Assembly (NCBI RefSeq): GCF_000069785.1
Contig: NC_010528.1
Location: 1,178,001-1,242,000, forward strand
DNA length: 64,000 bases
DNA from: Cupriavidus taiwanensis LMG 19424
GTDB lineage: Bacteria > Pseudomonadota > Gammaproteobacteria > Burkholderiales > Burkholderiaceae
Direction of reading: 5' to 3'
In this document: one piece after another, positions 27,582 to 36,901 of the stretch
How positions within the stretch are numbered: the first letter of the stretch is position 1
Layout: each line of letters starts with the position of its first letter
Notes under the pieces: model-generated
What the model was told of the DNA's origin: nothing
Seen by the model: the letters and a program-made list of their open reading frames with translations, nothing else
The model's database searches: none
Position numbers and translations under genes: made by a program

Positions 27582-29317
27582 GCTGACCGGCGGCGCCCGG
27601 CGGCGCGCTCCTCCTCCAGCAGCCGCAACACCCGCCGCTGGATCTTGCCCGTGGTGGTCATCGGCAACTGGTCGATGAATTCGATCGCCTTGGGGTATTC
27701 GTACGGTGCCAGCTGGCCTCGCACATGCGCCTGCAGTTCCGCAACCAGCGCCGCATCGCCGTCGAACGAACGCGCCACGGACGGCGTCAGCACCACGAAG
27801 GCCTTGACCACCGCGCCGCGCTCCGGATCTGGCGACGGCACCACGGCGCAGTTGGACACCGCCGGATGCCTGAGCAGGCAGTTCTCGATCTCGCTCGGCC
27901 CGATGCGGTAGCCGGATGACTTGAATACATCGTCGGCGCGCCCCTGGTACCACAGGTAGCCGTCGGCATCGACGCGTGCGAGGTCGCCGGTGCGGCACCA
28001 GCGCAGGCCGTCGCGCTCGGTGTACTTGGCCGCGGTGGCGGCGTCGTTTTTCCAGTAGCCCAGGAAGAACACGGGGTCCGGATGTCCGGCACTGTCGGTC
28101 GCGCACACCGCCACCTCGCCGTCCTCGTCCGGCGCGCAGGGGCGGCCTTCGTCGTCGATTACCTGCACGCGGTGGCCGGGGTAGGGGCGTCCCATCGAAC
28201 CCGGCCGGGCCGGCCAGCCCAGCCGTGCGTCGTCGTTCTGCGCGGTGCAGTTGCCGACGATGTAGTTGATCTCGGTCTGGCCGAACATCTCGTTGACCAG
28301 CACGCCGAGCGCGTCGCGGCACCAGTCGAACACGGTCTCGCCCACGGCCTCGCCCGCGCTCATCAGCGCGCGCAGCCGGATGTCGTAGTGCCGGCGCGGC
28401 TCGGGGCAGGCCTTCATCATCTGCTTGAGCGCGGTCGGGAACAGGAAGGTGTTGGTGACGGCATAGCGCTCCAGCAGCTCGAAGGCGCGCTCGGCGGAGA
28501 AGCGGCCCTGGTAGCCGACGATCGGCTTTCCGAAGTACAGCGCCGGCATCAGCGCATCCCACAGGCCGCCGGTCCAGGCCCAGTCGGCCGGGCTCCAGAA
28601 CACGTCGTCGTCTTGCGGATACCAGTTCTGCGAGCAGACAAAGCCGGTCAGGTTGCCGATCAGCGCGCGATGCGGGATCAGCGCGCCCTTGGGCGGGCCG
28701 GTGGTGCCGCTGGTGTAGATCAGCACCGCGGCCTCGTCGGCCTTGGTTTGCTCGGCGACGAAGGTCGGCAGCTGCCCCGCGAGCAGCAGGTCCCAGTCCT
28801 GGTCGCCGCGGCCGCGGGCCTCGCCGGCGGCGATCACCGTGGCCAGCGTCGGGCATTCGGGGCGCGCCCCCAGCAGGTTATCGATCGAGGTCTCGTCGGC
28901 GATCGCCACGCCGGCTTCGCTGTGCGCGATGCGGTAGGCCAGCGCCTCCGGCCCGAACAGCATCGACAGCGGCATGGCGATGGCCCCGAGCTGGTAGATC
29001 GCCATATGCGCGATCACGGTCTCGATGCGCTGCGGCATCACGATCGCCACGCGGTCCCCGCGCGTCACGCCGAGCGCGCGCAGCGCCGCCGAGAGGCGGT
29101 TGGCCTCGGCCTGCAGGTAGGCGAAGGTATGCGCGTTGCGGCGGCCGTCTTCGTGCTCGGTATAGACCGCGATGCGGTCCATGGTGGCCGGGTCGCGGGC
29201 CCAGCGGCCGCAGCAGGCTTCGGCGATGTTGAAGTGCGGCGGAATCTCCCAGCGGAAAGATTCGTACAGGGCGCGGTAGTCGTCGCGCCGGCTTGCCGGC
29301 AAGGCAGCTGCGGCCAT
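27578..29317 (-). CDS. AMP-forming acyl-CoA synthetase
   Basis: A 579-residue ANL-superfamily enzyme that activates a carboxylic acid with ATP and CoA. Motifs: YTSGTTGPPKGAL (phosphate loop, about 190-202), EMFGQTEINYIVGN (A5), RTGDLARVDADGYLWYQGR (A7) and the C-terminal catalytic Lys in TTGKIQRR. The overall sequence resembles the acetyl/propionyl/medium-chain synthetases of Burkholderiales; the chain length accepted is not readable from the sequence. ATG 29317 follows GAGACC; longer versions would run through the divergent promoter. It is divergent from an alpha/beta hydrolase, with a palindrome between. Confidence 0.92.
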   Translation of the reverse strand: MAAAALPASRRDDYRALYESFRWEIPPHFNIAEACCGRWARDPATMDRIAVYTEHEDGRRNAHTFAYLQAEANRLSAALRALGVTRGDRVAIVMPQRIETVIAHMAIYQLGAIAMPLSMLFGPEALAYRIAHSEAGVAIADETSIDNLLGARPECPTLATVIAAGEARGRGDQDWDLLLAGQLPTFVAEQTKADEAAVLIYTSGTTGPPKGALIPHRALIGNLTGFVCSQNWYPQDDDVFWSPADWAWTGGLWDALMPALYFGKPIVGYQGRFSAERAFELLERYAVTNTFLFPTALKQMMKACPEPRRHYDIRLRALMSAGEAVGETVFDWCRDALGVLVNEMFGQTEINYIVGNCTAQNDDARLGWPARPGSMGRPYPGHRVQVIDDEGRPCAPDEDGEVAVCATDSAGHPDPVFFLGYWKNDAATAAKYTERDGLRWCRTGDLARVDADGYLWYQGRADDVFKSSGYRIGPSEIENCLLRHPAVSNCAVVPSPDPERGAVVKAFVVLTPSVARSFDGDAALVAELQAHVRGQLAPYEYPKAIEFIDQLPMTTTGKIQRRVLRLLEEERAAGRRRSA

Positions 29318-29382
29318 CAGGGTCTCCGTTGGGTGCGCCCGCGCGTCCTGCCATGGGCCGCGGCACGGGTGGCCGCTACCGC

Positions 29383-29388
29383 TATAAT
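29383..29388 (+). promoter_or_regulatory. -10 box upstream of the alpha/beta hydrolase
   Basis: TATAAT directly upstream of a 12-bp palindrome. Transcription from here would start about 29395. Confidence 0.55.
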
Positions 29389-29398
29389 GCGCGCAAGC

Positions 29399-29410
29399 GA
29401 ACGATCGTTC
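29399..29410. promoter_or_regulatory. Perfect 12-bp palindrome GAACGATCGTTC, TetR-type operator candidate
   Basis: It lies between the divergent acyl-CoA synthetase and alpha/beta hydrolase genes, 11 bases after a TATAAT box. AACG-N2-CGTT-like palindromes are typical for TetR-family regulators of acyl metabolism; the cognate regulator is not in the window. Confidence 0.6.
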
Positions 29411-29475
29411 TATTTTGTCGAGGCTTCCCCGCCGACCCCCGCGGCGGGCAAGCTCCCGACGCAAGGGTGGAGACA

Positions 29476-30375
29476 ATGACAATCAAGGAAACCTCGCGGT
29501 CTGAATTTATCACGGTGCGCGGGCTGCGCTACCACGTGCGCCACTGGGGCACGCCCGGCGCGCGCAAGCTGTTCATGCTGCACGGGTGGATGGACGTGGC
29601 CGCGTCGTTCCAGTTCCTGGTCGACCACCTGCGCGGCGACTGGCATGTGATCGTGCCCGACTGGCGCGGGTTTGGCGAGACCGACTGGCCGACGCGCTAC
29701 CCGGGCACGCAGTCCTACTGGTTCGCCGACTACATCGCCGACCTGGAGGCCTTGCTCGACCACTACCAGCCCGACGGCCAGGTCGACCTGGTCGGCCACA
29801 GCATGGGCGCCAACGTGATCTGCCTGTATGCCGGCATCCGCCCGCAGCGCGTGCGCCGCGTGGTGGACCTGGAGGGCTTCGGCATGACCGCGACGCGGCC
29901 GGAGCATGCGCCGCGGCGCTACGCGCGCTGGCTCGACGAAGTGCGCGCCGGGGCGGAGCTGAAGACCTATGACAGCCTCGACGGCGTGGCCGCGCGCCTG
30001 CAGAAGACCAACCCGCGCCTGCCGGACGACCGCGCTGCGTTCCTGGCCGCGCACTGGTCGCGCCGCAACGCCGAGGGCCGCTGGGAGATCCTGGGCGATC
30101 CCGCGCACAAGCTGGTCAACCCGATGCTGTACCGGCTCGATGAAGTGATGGCGGTCTGGCAGCAGGTCACCGCGCCAGTGCTGCACGTGGAGGCGCGCGA
30201 TTCCGAGACGCTGCGCCATATTGCCCACAAGCAGTCCATCGACGAGTTCAAGCAGCGCTTCCAGGCCTTCCGCGACTTCCGCGAGGCGGTGGTGGAGGAG
30301 GCGGGCCACATGCTGCACCACGACCAGCCCGCCGCCGTGGCGGAGCTGGTGGAATCGTTCTGCGCCGGCACGTGA
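29476..30375 (+). CDS. Alpha/beta hydrolase
   Basis: A 299-residue hydrolase: HGWMDVAASFQFL oxyanion region (about 35-47), VPDWRGFGETDWP, nucleophile elbow GHSMGANV (Ser about 112), acid in VEARDSETL and terminal His in EEAGHMLHHDQP. ATG 29476 after GGAGACA; the frame upstream crosses the promoter and palindrome. It may act together with the divergent acyl-CoA synthetase, for example by releasing an acid that the synthetase then activates; that link is inference. Confidence 0.88.
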   Translation: MTIKETSRSEFITVRGLRYHVRHWGTPGARKLFMLHGWMDVAASFQFLVDHLRGDWHVIVPDWRGFGETDWPTRYPGTQSYWFADYIADLEALLDHYQPDGQVDLVGHSMGANVICLYAGIRPQRVRRVVDLEGFGMTATRPEHAPRRYARWLDEVRAGAELKTYDSLDGVAARLQKTNPRLPDDRAAFLAAHWSRRNAEGRWEILGDPAHKLVNPMLYRLDEVMAVWQQVTAPVLHVEARDSETLRHIAHKQSIDEFKQRFQAFRDFREAVVEEAGHMLHHDQPAAVAELVESFCAGT

Positions 30376-30395
30376 TACCGGCGTCGGTCCTGGCC

Positions 30396-31478
30396 TCAGG
30401 CGTGGGTAAGCTTTTCCTTCAGCGCGGCATTGTTGCTGGTGTGCACGTGCACCAGCGCCTTTTCCGGGAACGCGTAGTGGTAGGCCTTGCGCAGTGCGAG
30501 TGCCGCCTCGTGGAACCCTGACAGGATCAGCTTCTGCTTGTTGGGGTAGAAGGCGATATCGCCGGCGGCGAAGATGCCGCGGCGCGAGCTTTCATAGGTG
30601 GTGGTGTCGACCAGGATGCGGCCGGCGCGCATATCCAGGTCCCACTGCGCGATCGGGCCCGGCTCGGACACCAGGCCGTACAGCGCCACCAGTTCCTCGG
30701 CGGGCAACACGGTGCTGCCGTCGCGCGTGCGCACTTCGACTTCGCTGAGCCCGCCGTCCGCACCTTCGGTGCGCAGTGCGCCCAGCATGCCGACCACGAA
30801 GTCCATCTCGCCCTCGGCCACCGCGCGGCGCATCTCGGCGACGGTGCCGTCGGCAGCGCGAAAGCCCTCGCGCCGGTGCAGCAGCGTCACGCGCGCGGCG
30901 ACCTTGCGCAGCGCCAGTGCCCAGTCCAGCGCCGAGTCACCGCCGCCCGCGACGATCACGCGCTTGCCGGCGAAGTGCGAGACATCGCGCACCGCGTAGT
31001 GCACGTGGCGGCCTTCCAGCGCCGCCGCCTCGGGCAGCGACACGCGCTGCGGCGCGAACGCGCCCGCGCCGGCGCAGATCAGCACCGCGGCGACATCGAA
31101 GCGCTTGCCGCCGTCGGTCGTCACCAGCAGGCGTTCGTGCCCGGCATGGCCTGCCGATGCCGCCGGCGCCGGGATCTCCGCGACGCTTTCGGCGCGCTGG
31201 CCGAAGTGCATCGGGAAGTCGAACGGGGCGCATTGCTCCAGCAGCCGGTCCACCAGGTCCTGCGCGAGGCATCCCGGCACGGCGGGAATGTCGTAGATCG
31301 GCTTTTCCGGATACAGCTCGGTGCACTGGCCGCCGGCGCGGTCGAGCACATCGATCAGTTCACATTTCAGGCCGAGCACGCCGGCCTGGAATGCGGCGAA
31401 CAGGCCGACCGGGCCGGCGCCCACGATCAGGACATCGGTGGTGGTGACGGGGGCGGTGGCAGGGGTAGCGGTAGGCAT
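30396..31478 (-). CDS. Ferredoxin-NADP reductase, thioredoxin-reductase-like type
   Basis: A 360-residue FAD/NAD(P)H flavoprotein. The FAD motif is VGAGPVGLFAAFQAG (about 17-31), the NADPH motif GGGDSALDWALAL (about 177-189) with LLHRREGFRA, and the second FAD motif IFAAGDIAFYP. The CxxC disulfide of true thioredoxin reductase is absent from the NADPH domain, which fits the FNR2 type that transfers electrons between NADPH and ferredoxin/flavodoxin. It is convergent with the hydrolase (20 bases). Confidence 0.93.
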   Translation of the reverse strand: MPTATPATAPVTTTDVLIVGAGPVGLFAAFQAGVLGLKCELIDVLDRAGGQCTELYPEKPIYDIPAVPGCLAQDLVDRLLEQCAPFDFPMHFGQRAESVAEIPAPAASAGHAGHERLLVTTDGGKRFDVAAVLICAGAGAFAPQRVSLPEAAALEGRHVHYAVRDVSHFAGKRVIVAGGGDSALDWALALRKVAARVTLLHRREGFRAADGTVAEMRRAVAEGEMDFVVGMLGALRTEGADGGLSEVEVRTRDGSTVLPAEELVALYGLVSEPGPIAQWDLDMRAGRILVDTTTYESSRRGIFAAGDIAFYPNKQKLILSGFHEAALALRKAYHYAFPEKALVHVHTSNNAALKEKLTHA

Positions 31479-31634
31479 GGGGCAGGGCAGGCACGCCAGG
31501 TGCCCGCGAATCGACGGTGCAAAGTCCGACTATACCCCGCAGCCAGCGGCTTGCCGCCGACGCCAGCGTTGCCGGCATGGCTTTGCGCGGCCGGCCAGCG
31601 GTGGCGGCGCCACGCATGCCAGGGGCGACGGGAG

Positions 31635-31640
31635 TAGAAT
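31635..31640 (+). promoter_or_regulatory. -10 box very close to the PHP gene start
   Basis: TAGAAT ends only 6 bases before the ATG at 31647, so the transcript probably begins at or next to the start codon (leaderless). Confidence 0.5.
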
Positions 31641-31646
31641 GCCACC

Positions 31647-32492
31647 ATGCAAAATGCCCACGCCATCAATGCCGACCTGCATTGCCATTCCACCGTTTCC
31701 GACGGCACGCTCGCGCCGCGCGCCGTGGCGCGGATCGCCCGCGACGCAGGGGTCGCGTTCTGGGCGCTGACCGACCACGACGAGCTGGGCGGGCAGGCCG
31801 AGGCGCGCGCCGCCGCCGAGGAATTCGGCATGCGCTATGTGCCGGGCGTCGAGATCTCGGTGACCTGGGCCGGGCAGACCGTGCATATCGTCGGCCTGCA
31901 GATCGACCCCTTCTGTCCGGAACTGATCGATGGCCTGACTGAAACCCGCTCGGGCCGCGCGCGGCGCGCGCGCGATATCGCCGACGCGCTGGCCAGGGTG
32001 GGCATCGACGGTGCCTATGAAGGGGCCCTGCAGTACGTGGGCAACCCCGACCTGATCTCGCGCACGCACTTTGCGCGCTGGCTGGTCGACCAGGGCCGCT
32101 GCGCCAGCATCGGCGATGTCTTCAGCGAATACCTGTCCGAGGGCCGTCCCGGCTATGTCGGCCATCGCTGGGCCAGCCTGGCCGAAGCGGTGGGCTGGAT
32201 CCGCGCCGCCGGCGGCATCGCGGTGATGGCGCACCCGGGCCGCTACCACTACACCGACACCCAGCACGACGCGCTGTTCGACGAATTCACGGCGCTGGGC
32301 GGCGGCGCGGTCGAGGTGGTGACCGGCAGCCATACGCCCGACCAGTACCGCCGCTACGCCGAGGTCGCGCGGCACTACGGCCTGCTGGCTTCGCGCGGCT
32401 CGGACTTCCACGGGCCCGGCGAGGGCCGGGTGGAACTGGGCACGCTGCCGCCGCTGCCGCCCACGGTCACGCCGGTCTGGCATGACTGGTAG
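31647..32492 (+). CDS. PHP-domain nuclease/phosphatase (RNase AM/TrpH-YciV type)
   Basis: A 281-residue PHP-domain protein with metal-binding motifs DLHCHSTVSDGTL (about 9-21), LTDHDELGG (about 40-48), PGVEIS, MAHPGRY and a terminal GSDFHGPG. Family members include YciV/RNase AM, a 5'-3' exonuclease that matures rRNA 5' ends and acts on pAp. It is followed by a YciO/Sua5 gene, as in many Gram-negatives (yciV-yciO). No Shine-Dalgarno is seen; the -10 box is almost against the ATG. Confidence 0.92.
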   Translation: MQNAHAINADLHCHSTVSDGTLAPRAVARIARDAGVAFWALTDHDELGGQAEARAAAEEFGMRYVPGVEISVTWAGQTVHIVGLQIDPFCPELIDGLTETRSGRARRARDIADALARVGIDGAYEGALQYVGNPDLISRTHFARWLVDQGRCASIGDVFSEYLSEGRPGYVGHRWASLAEAVGWIRAAGGIAVMAHPGRYHYTDTQHDALFDEFTALGGGAVEVVTGSHTPDQYRRYAEVARHYGLLASRGSDFHGPGEGRVELGTLPPLPPTVTPVWHDW

Positions 32493-32560
32493 GCACGTCC
32501 TGCCTGGCCGGGGCCAGCCCCGGATGCCTTTCCGTTCCATCCGAATCCGCTCCCTGGCCC

Positions 32561-33184
32561 ATGTCACAGTACTTCGAGATCCATCCGCTCAACCCGCAGT
32601 CGCGCCTGCTCAAGCAGGCGGCCCAGATCCTGCAGAAGGGCGGGCTGGTCGCGCTGCCGACTGACTCCAGCTATGCCCTGGCCTGCCGGCTCGACGACAA
32701 GGCCGCGGTCGAGCGCCTGCGCCGGCTGCGCGGCATCGACGACCGCCATCACCTGACGCTGATGTGCCGCGACCTGTCCGAACTCGGCAACTTTGCCCGC
32801 GTCGACAACCGGCAGTACCGCTGGCTCAAGGGCGCCACGCCGGGCCCGTACGTGTTCATCCTGGAAGCGACCAAGGAAGTGCCGCGGCGGCTGTCGCACC
32901 CGGCGCGCAAGACCATCGGCGTGCGCGTGCCCGAGCATGCCATCCCGCTGGCGCTTTTGGGCGAGACCGGCGAGCCGCTGATCTCGGCGACGCTGCAGTT
33001 GCCGGGCGACGAGGCGCCGCTCAACGATCCGGCGCAGATCCGGGCGCGGCTGGAAAAGCAGCTCGATCTCGTCGTCGACGGCGGGCCGGCGCCGGCGCAG
33101 CCGACCACGGTGATCGACCTGACCGGCGGCGAGCCCGAACTGGTCCGCGCCGGCCGCGGCGACATCGCCCGCTTCGGCCTCTGA
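32561..33184 (+). CDS. YciO/Sua5 family protein (threonylcarbamoyl-AMP synthase-like)
   Basis: A 207-residue YrdC-fold protein. KGGLVALPTDSSYALAC, the GPYVFIL segment and KTIGVRVPEH are family motifs. Sua5/TsaC make threonylcarbamoyl-adenylate for tRNA t6A; the YciO branch has poor or no such activity. The order with the upstream PHP gene and the length point to YciO rather than TsaC. No regulatory site is evident. Confidence 0.88.
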   Translation: MSQYFEIHPLNPQSRLLKQAAQILQKGGLVALPTDSSYALACRLDDKAAVERLRRLRGIDDRHHLTLMCRDLSELGNFARVDNRQYRWLKGATPGPYVFILEATKEVPRRLSHPARKTIGVRVPEHAIPLALLGETGEPLISATLQLPGDEAPLNDPAQIRARLEKQLDLVVDGGPAPAQPTTVIDLTGGEPELVRAGRGDIARFGL

Positions 33185-33247
33185 CACGCGGCGCCGCCGC
33201 GCCTTCGGCCGGGTGCATCAGCGTGCGCCCGGACGCCGGCGGGCCGC

Positions 33248-33253
33248 TACAAT
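33248..33253 (+). promoter_or_regulatory. -10 box very close to the M50 protease start
   Basis: TACAAT ends 7 bases before ATG 33261, implying a leaderless or nearly leaderless message. Confidence 0.5.
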
Positions 33254-33260
33254 AGCGCTC

Positions 33261-33926
33261 ATGGATTCCTCCCTTATCCAGACCTTCGCGGTCTATGCCC
33301 TGCCGGTGCTCTTCGCCATCACGCTGCACGAGGCCTCGCACGGCTACGTGGCCAAGCTGTTCGGAGACAGCACGGCCTATGCGCTCGGGCGCGTCAGCCT
33401 GAACCCGATCCGCCATATCGACCCGATCGGCACCATTGCCGTGCCGCTGCTGCTGTACATCATGACCAGCGGCCAGTTCGTGTTCGGCTACGCCAAGCCG
33501 GTGCCGGTGGTGTTCGAGCGCCTGCGCAACCCGCGCTGGCATGGCATGTGGGTGGCGCTGGCCGGTCCTGCCAGCAACGTGGTGCAGGCCTTCGTGTGGG
33601 TGCTGCTGGCGATCGGCCTGACCTGGGGCGGCGTGCGCGAGCCGTTCTTCGGCGAGATGGCGCTGGCCGGCGTGCGCGTCAACCTGGTGGTGGCGGCCTT
33701 CAACCTGTTCCCGGTGCCGCCGCTGGACGGCGGCCGCGTGCTGACCGCGCTGCTGCCGCAGGGCATCGCGCGTGCGGTGTCGCGCATCGAGCCGTACGGC
33801 ATTTTCGTGGTGCTGGCGCTGGTGGCCGCGGGCGTGATCACCACGATCTGGATGACGCCGGTGGTCAATGTGCTGATGTCGCTGATCGAGCTGCTGCTGC
33901 GCCCGATCGTGCTGTTGCTCAATTGA
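33261..33926 (+). CDS. Site-2 protease family (M50) membrane metalloprotease
   Basis: A 221-residue polytopic membrane protein. The zinc motif is HEASH (about 23-27, ITLHEASHGYVAKLFG) and the third ligand is in NLFPVPPLDGGRV (about 148-160). GPASNVVQAFVW marks the central TM region. It is a small S2P family member without PDZ domain, unlike RseP. The substrate is unknown. The stop codon TGA overlaps the GAGGGGG Shine-Dalgarno of the methyltransferase gene that follows. Confidence 0.9.
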   Translation: MDSSLIQTFAVYALPVLFAITLHEASHGYVAKLFGDSTAYALGRVSLNPIRHIDPIGTIAVPLLLYIMTSGQFVFGYAKPVPVVFERLRNPRWHGMWVALAGPASNVVQAFVWVLLAIGLTWGGVREPFFGEMALAGVRVNLVVAAFNLFPVPPLDGGRVLTALLPQGIARAVSRIEPYGIFVVLALVAAGVITTIWMTPVVNVLMSLIELLLRPIVLLLN

Positions 33927-33936
33927 GGGGGCTGCC

Positions 33937-34524
33937 ATGACGCTGTCGCATGCCGGCATTGCCGCTCCCTCTGCCTGGGTCACGCGCTGGGCCCATCTGC
34001 TGCGCCCGGGTGCACGGGTGCTGGACCTGGCCTGCGGCGGCGGCCGCCATGCCGCGTGGCTGGCGGCGCGCGGCCACCAGGTGCTGGCGGTCGACCGCGA
34101 TGCCGACGCCATCGCCGGCCTGCCCGCCGGCCTGACCGGCGTGACCGGGCGCGTGGCCGACCTGGAGCAGGGCGGCTGGCCGCTGTCCGAAGAGGCGCCG
34201 TTCGACGCCATCGTCGTTACCAACTACCTGCACCGGCCGCTGTGGCCCCACCTGGCGGCCGCGCTGGCGCCGGGCGGGTACTGGATCTACGAAACCTTCG
34301 CCGCCGGCAACGAGACCGTGGGCAAGCCGTCGCGGCCGGATTTCCTGCTGCGCCCGGGCGAGCTGCTCGACGTCGCGCGCGCCCATGGGCTGCGCGTGGT
34401 GGCCTTCGAGGACGGCGTGGTGGAAGTGCCGAAAACAGCCTTCGTGCAGCGCCTATGTGCGGTGCGCGAGGCGACCGGAGCTGCCGGTGCGGCCGCGCCG
34501 CCACGCTACCGGCTCGATCCCTGA
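33937..34524 (+). CDS. Class I SAM-dependent methyltransferase
   Basis: A 195-residue Rossmann methyltransferase. Motif I is VLDLACGGGRHAAWLAARGH (about 28-47), motif II is VLAVDRDADAI, and motif III lies in FDAIVVTNYLHRPLWPHL. It resembles the TehB-like small methyltransferases. Translation is probably coupled to the M50 gene (11-base gap). The substrate is not deducible. Confidence 0.88.
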   Translation: MTLSHAGIAAPSAWVTRWAHLLRPGARVLDLACGGGRHAAWLAARGHQVLAVDRDADAIAGLPAGLTGVTGRVADLEQGGWPLSEEAPFDAIVVTNYLHRPLWPHLAAALAPGGYWIYETFAAGNETVGKPSRPDFLLRPGELLDVARAHGLRVVAFEDGVVEVPKTAFVQRLCAVREATGAAGAAAPPRYRLDP

Positions 34525-34623
34525 GCGGCGCGCCGCGCTGTCGGCGCAAATCGCGCCGCACGCGTTGAAACAGTTGGTATCAACCCCTGTCCGGGCGGCG
34601 GTCGAAGCGGCCTGCGGTTCCGG

Positions 34624-34629
34624 TACAAT
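34624..34629 (+). promoter_or_regulatory. -10 box of dapA
   Basis: TACAAT 32 bases before the dapA ATG; a weak -35 candidate TCGAAG is at 34602-34607 (16-base spacer). Confidence 0.55.
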
Positions 34630-34661
34630 CCCGTTATTCGCATCCCGAATTCCCTAACGTT

Positions 34662-35546
34662 ATGACACAGATTACCGGCAGCATCGTTGCCATCGTCACC
34701 CCGATGCATGAGGACGGCAGCCTGGACTTTCCGGCCCTGCGCGCACTGGTCGACTGGCACGTTGCCGAAGGCACAGACGCCATCGTGATCGTGGGTACCA
34801 CCGGCGAGTCCCCGACGGTGACCGTCGAGGAGCACTGCGAGCTGATCCGCGTTGCGGTGGAACAGGCCGGCAAGCGCATCCCGATCATCGCGGGGACCGG
34901 CGGCAATTCCACCAAGGAAGCCATCGAGCTGACCGCCTTCGCCAAGAAGGTGGGAGCCGATGCCTCGCTGCAAGTCGTGCCGTACTACAACAAGCCAACC
35001 CAGGAAGGCATGTACCGGCATTTCCGCACCATCGCCGAGGCGGTGGACCTGCCGGTGCTGCTGTACAACGTCCCCGGCCGCACGGTCGCGGACATGAACA
35101 ACGAGACCATCCTGCGCCTGGCGCAGGTGCCGGGCATCGTCGGTGTCAAGGAAGCGACCGGCAACATCGACCGTGCCGCGCAGCTGATCAAGGGCGCGCC
35201 GGAAGGCTTCGCCATCTACAGCGGCGACGATCCCACGGCGGTGGCGCTCATCCTGCTCGGCGGCCACGGCAATATCTCGGTGACCGCGAACGTGGCGCCG
35301 CGCAAGATGCATGAGATGTGCGCGGCGGCACTGAAGGGCGACGTCGTGACCGCGCGCCGCCTGCATATGGAACTGATCGGGCTGAACCAGGCCATGTTCA
35401 TCGAAGCCAATCCGATCCCGGTCAAGTGGGCGCTCCAGCAGATGGGCAAGATGGAAGGCGGTATCCGCCTGCCGCTGACCCCGCTGTCCGAGGGCAACCA
35501 CGACTACGTACGCAAGGCACTGGCCGCCGCCGGCCTGCTGGCCTGA
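34662..35546 (+). CDS. dapA: 4-hydroxy-tetrahydrodipicolinate synthase
   Basis: A 294-residue Schiff-base aldolase that condenses pyruvate with aspartate semialdehyde, the first step to diaminopimelate and lysine. Hallmarks: GTTGESPTV (about 46-54), [24 protein letters not shown] (Tyr about 134) and GVKEATGN with the catalytic Lys about 163. It is followed after 49 bases by bamC, the classical dapA-bamC (nlpB) arrangement. Confidence 0.97.
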   Translation: MTQITGSIVAIVTPMHEDGSLDFPALRALVDWHVAEGTDAIVIVGTTGESPTVTVEEHCELIRVAVEQAGKRIPIIAGTGGNSTKEAIELTAFAKKVGADASLQVVPYYNKPTQEGMYRHFRTIAEAVDLPVLLYNVPGRTVADMNNETILRLAQVPGIVGVKEATGNIDRAAQLIKGAPEGFAIYSGDDPTAVALILLGGHGNISVTANVAPRKMHEMCAAALKGDVVTARRLHMELIGLNQAMFIEANPIPVKWALQQMGKMEGGIRLPLTPLSEGNHDYVRKALAAAGLLA

Positions 35547-35595
35547 TTCTTCGCGGCGTCCTGCTGTCCGCCTTATCTACTAGGATTGCGTGTCA

Positions 35596-36834
35596 ATGAA
35601 ACTGAAGCTTAACCGCCGCGGCGCGACGCAAGTCCGCCGCGCCGCCCTGGTTGTGCCCGTGCTTGCCGCCGGTGTGCTGACCGGCTGCAGCAGCCTGAAC
35701 GAGGCCATGCAGCCCGACAAGATCGACTACAAGTCGTCAGCCTCGAAGCGCACGCCCACGCTCGACGTGCCGCCGGACCTGACCAAGCTGGAAGGCGACC
35801 GTCGCTACTCGGTGCCCGATGCCAACGGCACCTCGACGCTGTCGACCTACAGCCAGGCCACCAAGGTGCGCGAGCAATCGCCGACCGAGAACGTGCTGCC
35901 GTCGGCGCAGGGCATCCGCATGGAGCGCGACGGCAACCAGCGCTGGCTGGTGATCAGCAACGGCATGCGCGGCGACCAGCTGTGGCAGCAACTGCGCGGC
36001 TTCTGGCAGGAAAGCGGTTTCCTGCTGGTGCAGGACTCGCCCGAGACCGGCATCATGGAAACCGACTGGGCCGAGAACCGCGCCAAGATCCCGCAGGACA
36101 TCATCCGCAATACCATCGGCAAGGTGTTCGACGGCCTGTACTCGACCTCCGAGCGCGACAAGTTCCGCACCCGCGTCGAGCGCGCGCAGAACGGTACGCT
36201 GGAAGTCTTCATCAGCCACCGCGGCGCGCAGGAACAGCTGACCGGCATCGACAAGTCGAGCACGGTGTGGACCCCGCGCCCGGCCGATCCTGAACTGGAA
36301 GCCGAATTCCTGTCGCGCCTGGCGCAGCGCCTCGGCGTGCAGAAGGAGCAGGCCGACCGCATGGCCAAGAACCCGACGCCGGCGGGCGATACCGCTGCGG
36401 CGGCGGGCGCTGCCGCCGGCACCACGGCTGCCGCGGGCGCCACTGCCGGCGCTGACGGTGCCGCGCCGAACAAGTCGTACCTGGCCCAGGTCAACGGCGC
36501 CCCGGCGCTGCAGCTGCCCGAGCCGTTCGACCGCGCCTGGCGATCGGTGGGCCTGTCGCTGGACCGCGTCAACTTTACCGTCGAAGACCGCGATCGCGCG
36601 CAAGGGCTGTACTACGTGCGCTATGTCGACCCGCGCAACACGGTCGACAACCGCGGCTTCTTCTCCAAGCTGTTCACCAAGCCTGACGACCCCAAGACCG
36701 CGAAGAAATACCGCGTCTCGCTCAAGGGCACGGGCAGCGGCACGCTGGTGACGGTGCTCAACGACGCCGGCCAGCCGGAGAACGGCGAAGTCGGCAAGCG
36801 CATCCTGTCGCTGCTCGACGAGCAACTGCACTGA
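35596..36834 (+). CDS. bamC: Outer membrane assembly lipoprotein BamC
   Basis: A 412-residue lipoprotein of the BAM complex that inserts beta-barrel proteins. The signal ends in VLTGCSSL (Cys about 31). The conserved unstructured N-terminus IDYKSSASKRTPTLDVPPDL binds BamD in E. coli. Two helix-grip domains follow (about 110-245 and 295-410), joined by an Ala/Gly/Thr-rich linker. ATG 35596 is favoured over GTG 35590 because AGGA at 35582-35585 lies 10 bases upstream of it. Larger than E. coli BamC (about 344) owing to the linker. Confidence 0.94.
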   Translation: MKLKLNRRGATQVRRAALVVPVLAAGVLTGCSSLNEAMQPDKIDYKSSASKRTPTLDVPPDLTKLEGDRRYSVPDANGTSTLSTYSQATKVREQSPTENVLPSAQGIRMERDGNQRWLVISNGMRGDQLWQQLRGFWQESGFLLVQDSPETGIMETDWAENRAKIPQDIIRNTIGKVFDGLYSTSERDKFRTRVERAQNGTLEVFISHRGAQEQLTGIDKSSTVWTPRPADPELEAEFLSRLAQRLGVQKEQADRMAKNPTPAGDTAAAAGAAAGTTAAAGATAGADGAAPNKSYLAQVNGAPALQLPEPFDRAWRSVGLSLDRVNFTVEDRDRAQGLYYVRYVDPRNTVDNRGFFSKLFTKPDDPKTAKKYRVSLKGTGSGTLVTVLNDAGQPENGEVGKRILSLLDEQLH

Positions 36835-36901
36835 GCCGGCGCATGCGTGCTGGCTTGCCAGCCGGCCGTTCTGGCCGGTACCTGGCGGGGAAGGCGTGGC
36901 C

